Source: Chitinophagaceae bacterium BSSC1 (GTDB taxonomy: Bacteria; Bacteroidota; Bacteroidia; Chitinophagales; Chitinophagaceae). Taken from it: a DNA stretch of 64,000 bases. Of the stretch, positions 61,070 through 64,000 are shown piece by piece (the stretch's first letter is position 1; each line of letters begins with the position of its first letter). The stretch lies in the NCBI GenBank assembly GCA_002256435.1, contig NKJC01000002.1, positions 291,996-355,995 on the forward strand, in the 5' to 3' direction. Below the pieces are notes generated by a model that did no database searches, was not told the DNA's origin, and saw only the letters and a program-made list of their open reading frames with translations. The position numbers were made by a program, and so were the translations under genes.

Positions 61070-63223
61070 TTATTTTAAAACCGTAGCAGTTTGTGGATGA
61101 ATCAGACTGCTGATCATCTTCACTGTCTCGTCAACATACATATCCGTTTTAATGGATTTTAACCAAGCTTGATATCTTTCACCTTTTACTTTATCTGGAT
61201 TCTTGTAAAACTTATCATAGTCTACTTTAATCACGTCAACAGCCATCTCTTCTTTAATCTTCAACAAGGAATTATTTTGATTAACCGTTGCTTTAATCTG
61301 CTTTTGCATGTCTTTGTATTTTTGCATATTCAGGTTAACCGGCATTTCCGAATTCTTGCTCAACCAAGAAAGGTTATCACGCAATAGATTCAAAGACTTG
61401 TTCTGAGCAATCTTCTCATTTTCGGTTTTAACTACAGAACTTAAATCGGCATTGTTCCAAGTATTGTATGGCACTTTGGTAATTTCATCCCAAGGCAAAG
61501 AAGCGGTATTGTCTTTTTCACGAATCTTGTAAAACTCGTATGCATCAGGTAACACCACATCTGGTGTAACCCCTTTTAATTGTACTGATCCACCATTGAT
61601 CCGATAGTATTTCTGGAAAGTCAATTTTACAGCACCATATTCTGTTCTGCCACTGCTAAAATCAATGGGTTTACCAAAGGGAACTGTTTTTTGAACTGTA
61701 CCCTTTCCATATGTAGAGCTACTACCAATAATAATTCCGCGTTTGTAATCTTGAATGGCTGCAGCAAAAATTTCACTAGCAGATGCGCTTAGTTCATTGA
61801 CCATTACAGCTAAAGGACCATCGTAAATGGCACCAGCATTTTTGTCATTCAAAGCACTTGACTTTCCTTCTTTGTCTCTTACTTGTACCACAGGACCTTG
61901 GTTGATAAATAGACCCACCATTTGTACCACTTCATACAAGGAACCACCACCATTATTTCGAATGTCTAAGACAATTCCTTTTACATTCTCCGCCTTCAAT
62001 TTTTCCACTTCTTTGGCAACGTCTTCTGAACAACGGTTACCATCTTCTCTTTCAAAATCGGCATAAAATTCAGGTAAATAAATGTATCCAATTTTGTCAG
62101 CGCCATTTTGAATTACAGCTCCCCTAACCAAGGCCTCGTCTAATGATACTTCTTCACGAATAATGGAAACTATTTTAATACTACCATCTAATTTTTTCAA
62201 AGTCAATCGCACTTCAGTGCCCTTATTTCCCCTGATTAATTTTACAGCGTCTTCTGTAGCAAAACCTGTTACGTCTACGGGTTCTTCTTTACCCTGGGCT
62301 ACTTTTACTATGACATCATTGGCAGCCACTTCACCAGTTTTCCAAGCAGCACCACCTGTTTGCACACTGGCAATTTTAATACCGGCATCGTCTTCACGCA
62401 ATTGTGCACCAATACCGTAGAACCTCCTGCTCATTTCTTCATCAAACGCCCTTTTTTCAATGGGAGGAAAATAATCTGTGTGTGGATCCATCAAATTAGT
62501 GATGGTATTTAAGAAGGCATTAAAACGTTGGTCTTCATTAAATGTACCCTTGATGCGATCATATTTTTTGTCCATGATTTTCATCACTTTCATCCTAGCT
62601 TCTCTTTCAAGCGCCGTATCGGCTTTAGCCACAAAATCCTTAGTGTCTTTGTTCTTTTCACGAACTTCTTGTAAGTCTACATAACGCTCCAAGGTTAAAA
62701 ACTTCAGCAATTTGCGGAATCGGTCTTTGCGTTCTTTCTCGTCTTTGGCAAAATCCATTTTATCTCCGTCTAAAACAGCAGTCTCTTCTGTTGTAAAATC
62801 AAAAGGCTGAGACAAAATCTCTTTGTACATGCCAATTAACTCTGGAATACGTTTGTCAAATACGGTGCTCACGGTTGGTGCAAAAAGAATAGCCGAACCA
62901 TGGATCTCGTCGTCAATGGTTGTTTCAAACTTTTTAAACTCTTTGATATCTGACTGTAAGAAAAGAATTTTTTCTCCGTCTAGATCGTTGAGGTATTTCT
63001 TATATACTTCCTTAGAAAAAGCATCATTAATTGGTTTAGGACTATAATGTTCTTGCTCTAATAATGACCCAATGGCCGCTACTAGTCTTTGTCTTAGGGT
63101 AATATTAATGTCAGACTTACCATATTCAATGCCTTTGAAGGCAAAGAACAGGGCAGCAAATAATACTATTGCGGATAACACAATGCCTTTACTACTCTTC
63201 ATAAATTGCTTAAATTTTTGCAT
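61070..63223 (-). CDS. Tail-specific (carboxy-terminal processing) protease, S41 family
   Basis: The ATG at 63223 is preferred to the tracked TTG at 63235; 717 residues. N-terminal signal/anchor (GIVLSAIVLFAALFFAFKGI), helical N domain, PDZ domain (about 240-330; FYGIGAQLREDDAGIKIASVQTGGAAWKTG), then the S41 protease core: GIVLDIRNNGGGSLYEVV, MVNELSASASEIFAAAIQDY (catalytic Ser) and STYGKGTVQK (Lys). The C-terminal 150 residues are helical as in Prc (DUF3340-like). The family trims C-termini of envelope proteins and peptidoglycan hydrolases. Length is as in E. coli Prc. Confidence 0.92.
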   Translation of the reverse strand: MQKFKQFMKSSKGIVLSAIVLFAALFFAFKGIEYGKSDINITLRQRLVAAIGSLLEQEHYSPKPINDAFSKEVYKKYLNDLDGEKILFLQSDIKEFKKFETTIDDEIHGSAILFAPTVSTVFDKRIPELIGMYKEILSQPFDFTTEETAVLDGDKMDFAKDEKERKDRFRKLLKFLTLERYVDLQEVREKNKDTKDFVAKADTALEREARMKVMKIMDKKYDRIKGTFNEDQRFNAFLNTITNLMDPHTDYFPPIEKRAFDEEMSRRFYGIGAQLREDDAGIKIASVQTGGAAWKTGEVAANDVIVKVAQGKEEPVDVTGFATEDAVKLIRGNKGTEVRLTLKKLDGSIKIVSIIREEVSLDEALVRGAVIQNGADKIGYIYLPEFYADFEREDGNRCSEDVAKEVEKLKAENVKGIVLDIRNNGGGSLYEVVQMVGLFINQGPVVQVRDKEGKSSALNDKNAGAIYDGPLAVMVNELSASASEIFAAAIQDYKRGIIIGSSSTYGKGTVQKTVPFGKPIDFSSGRTEYGAVKLTFQKYYRINGGSVQLKGVTPDVVLPDAYEFYKIREKDNTASLPWDEITKVPYNTWNNADLSSVVKTENEKIAQNKSLNLLRDNLSWLSKNSEMPVNLNMQKYKDMQKQIKATVNQNNSLLKIKEEMAVDVIKVDYDKFYKNPDKVKGERYQAWLKSIKTDMYVDETVKMISSLIHPQTATVLK

Positions 63224-63232
63224 GACTAGTTT

Positions 63233-63240
63233 CAAAAATA
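63233..63240 (-). promoter_or_regulatory. -7-like box (TATTTTTG) of the S41 protease gene
   Basis: Minus-strand TATTTTTG ends nine bases before the ATG at 63223. Confidence 0.4.
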
Positions 63241-63390
63241 ACTGAAAAACCCTTTTAGCCTTTACCTTTTATAGTAATTAACAAAGGTTTTTCCGGAAAG
63301 GTTTTAAAAAAAATCAAAAATGGCTTTCAACAAATGCCTAATTACCCTATTTTTGCAATCCTTTGGAAACGGAAGTTCCCAAAAAACCCG

Positions 63391-63464
63391 GAGGGCGTAG
63401 CTCAGTAGGTTAGAGCGACAGTTTGTGGCACTGTAGGTCGTGGGTTCGAGACCCATCGTTCTCC
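63391..63464 (+). tRNA. tRNA-His (anticodon GTG)
   Basis: Cloverleaf read by eye: acceptor GAGGGCG pairs with CGTTCTC (two G-T); D-arm GCTC-AGTAGGTTA-GAGC; anticodon stem ACAGT/ACTGT with loop TTGTGGC (anticodon GTG); T-arm GTGGG-TTCGAGA-CCCAT. A G at 63390 could be the -1 guanosine opposite C73 (63464), the histidine identity pair. CCA is not encoded; the bases after C73 are CAA. A terminator follows at once. Confidence 0.95.
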
Positions 63465-63465
63465 C

Positions 63466-63498
63466 AAAACCCTATAAGGTTGTACTTATAGGGTTTTA
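63466..63498 (+). terminator. Terminator after tRNA-His
   Basis: AAAACCCTATAAG and CTTATAGGGTTTT form a perfect 13-base stem with loop GTTGTA. The U-run is short (TTTTATATT), but the position two bases after the tRNA supports the call. Confidence 0.8.
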
Positions 63499-63509
63499 TA
63501 TTATAAGAC

Positions 63510-64000
63510 ATGTCTATAGCAATTTTATCTATCCCTATCATTTCGGCTTTTATTGGTTGGTTCACCAACTGGATTGCCATTAAGATGTTATTTCATCCCA
63601 AGGAGCCCAAATATATTCTGGGTATCAAGTTTCATGGAATCTTCCCTAAACGTCAAAAGCAATTTGCCGAAAAATTGGGCAAACTGGTTGCTGAAGAGTT
63701 ACTCAGCTTTGAGGATATTGAGAAAAAGCTCTCCAATCCAAAGAATATTGAACTGATGATGCCCTTTGTAGAAGGTCATATTGATCAATTCTTAAGGGTA
63801 CGACTTGCCCAAGAAATGCCCATGATCAGCATGTTTATTGGTGATAAGACCATTAATCAGTTGAAAGCTGTGTTTTTAAAAGAATTAGAAACCCTATTTC
63901 CTGAATTGATGGCTAATTACATGGGGAAATTACAAGCTGAATTAGACCTTGAGAAAATTGTAGTTGACAAGGTTAGTGGATTTTCTTCTGATAAATTAGA
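63510..64000 (+). CDS. DUF445-family membrane protein, 5' part (truncated by window edge)
   Basis: 163 codons are visible from ATG 63510 to the window end with no stop. The N-terminus SIAILSIPIISAFIGWFTNWIAIKMLFHP is the DUF445/YheB hallmark: one membrane helix ending in TNWxAIKMLF. KYILGIKFHGIFPKRQKQFAEKLGKLVAEELLS and a charged helical region follow. The tracked ORF at 63553 on this strand is a shadow in another frame. Function of the family is not established. The start is 12 bases after the tRNA terminator stem. Confidence 0.85.
   Translation, partial: MSIAILSIPIISAFIGWFTNWIAIKMLFHPKEPKYILGIKFHGIFPKRQKQFAEKLGKLVAEELLSFEDIEKKLSNPKNIELMMPFVEGHIDQFLRVRLAQEMPMISMFIGDKTINQLKAVFLKELETLFPELMANYMGKLQAELDLEKIVVDKVSGFSSDKL

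Noticed and set aside
1-64000. CRISPR arrays, insertion sequences, rRNA operons, integrases
   Set aside because: No regularly spaced repeats, transposase or integrase ORFs, or rRNA-like sequence were seen anywhere in the window.

Overview
The window comes from a chromosome of a Bacteroidota bacterium, most likely family Chitinophagaceae or a close relative (inference from gene content only). The DNA is A+T-rich and compact. Shine-Dalgarno sequences are mostly absent, and several genes carry a TANNTTTG -7-type box just upstream of the start. The family set is typical of the phylum: LytS/LytTR pair, DUF2723, DUF2911, DUF2452, DUF6702, UpxY-type NusG paralog, UbiD-type decarboxylase, DnaQ/GIY-YIG fusion and a large tail-specific protease. 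I see no prophage, insertion sequence, CRISPR array or rRNA. Only one tRNA (His) is present, and no gene-free stretch exceeds 300 bases.

Layout. 1-5.4 kb: end of polyphosphate kinase, Ppx/GppA phosphatase, panB, a LytS/LytTR two-component pair and an ALDH7-type aldehyde dehydrogenase. 5.3-14.3 kb (minus): a likely co-directional run MscS channel > DnaQ/GIY-YIG nuclease > Tex > multi-PAS histidine kinase. 14.5-20.1 kb: small lipoprotein, valS, PAP2 phosphatase, an Lrp-type regulator divergent from ahcY, and a strong terminator. 20.1-28.9 kb: endosialidase-chaperone-like protein, polysaccharide deacetylase lipoprotein, acyl-ACP desaturase overlapped by a protein-glutaminase-like gene, an acetoacetate-decarboxylase-like/SDR coupled pair divergent from a GNAT, a sugar isomerase/epimerase-like protein, a BamA-like barrel and DUF2911. 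29-33.3 kb: DUF2452, UbiD-like decarboxylase, pdxJ and a methyltransferase.

33.3-45.6 kb: BNR-repeat secreted protein, MORN-like protein, ECF sigma factor plus a membrane/barrel partner and a cytochrome c lipoprotein, two tandem esterases, and an M1 peptidase/HupE/DUF6702 cluster next to a CNNM/CorC-type protein. 45.6-52.6 kb: GT39 glycosyltransferase overlapping a PAP2 phosphatase, a small secreted protein, a methyltransferase, then glmM, a cysteine desulfurase and a lipoprotein. 52.6-64 kb: MoxR ATPase/VWA pair, DUF2723 membrane protein, DUF4258, mtaB, NusG paralog, Prc protease, tRNA-His and a truncated DUF445 gene.

Most of the window is housekeeping. The observations most worth following are: (1) an intracellular-looking protein-glutaminase homologue with an intact Cys-His-Asp triad, whose reading frame extends upstream into the desaturase gene without any ATG/GTG/TTG; (2) the HupE-M1 peptidase operon divergent from DUF6702; (3) hairpins placed at or directly before the start codons of the cytochrome c and esterase genes; (4) repeated TATCTTTG-like boxes so close to ATG codons that leaderless transcripts are likely.
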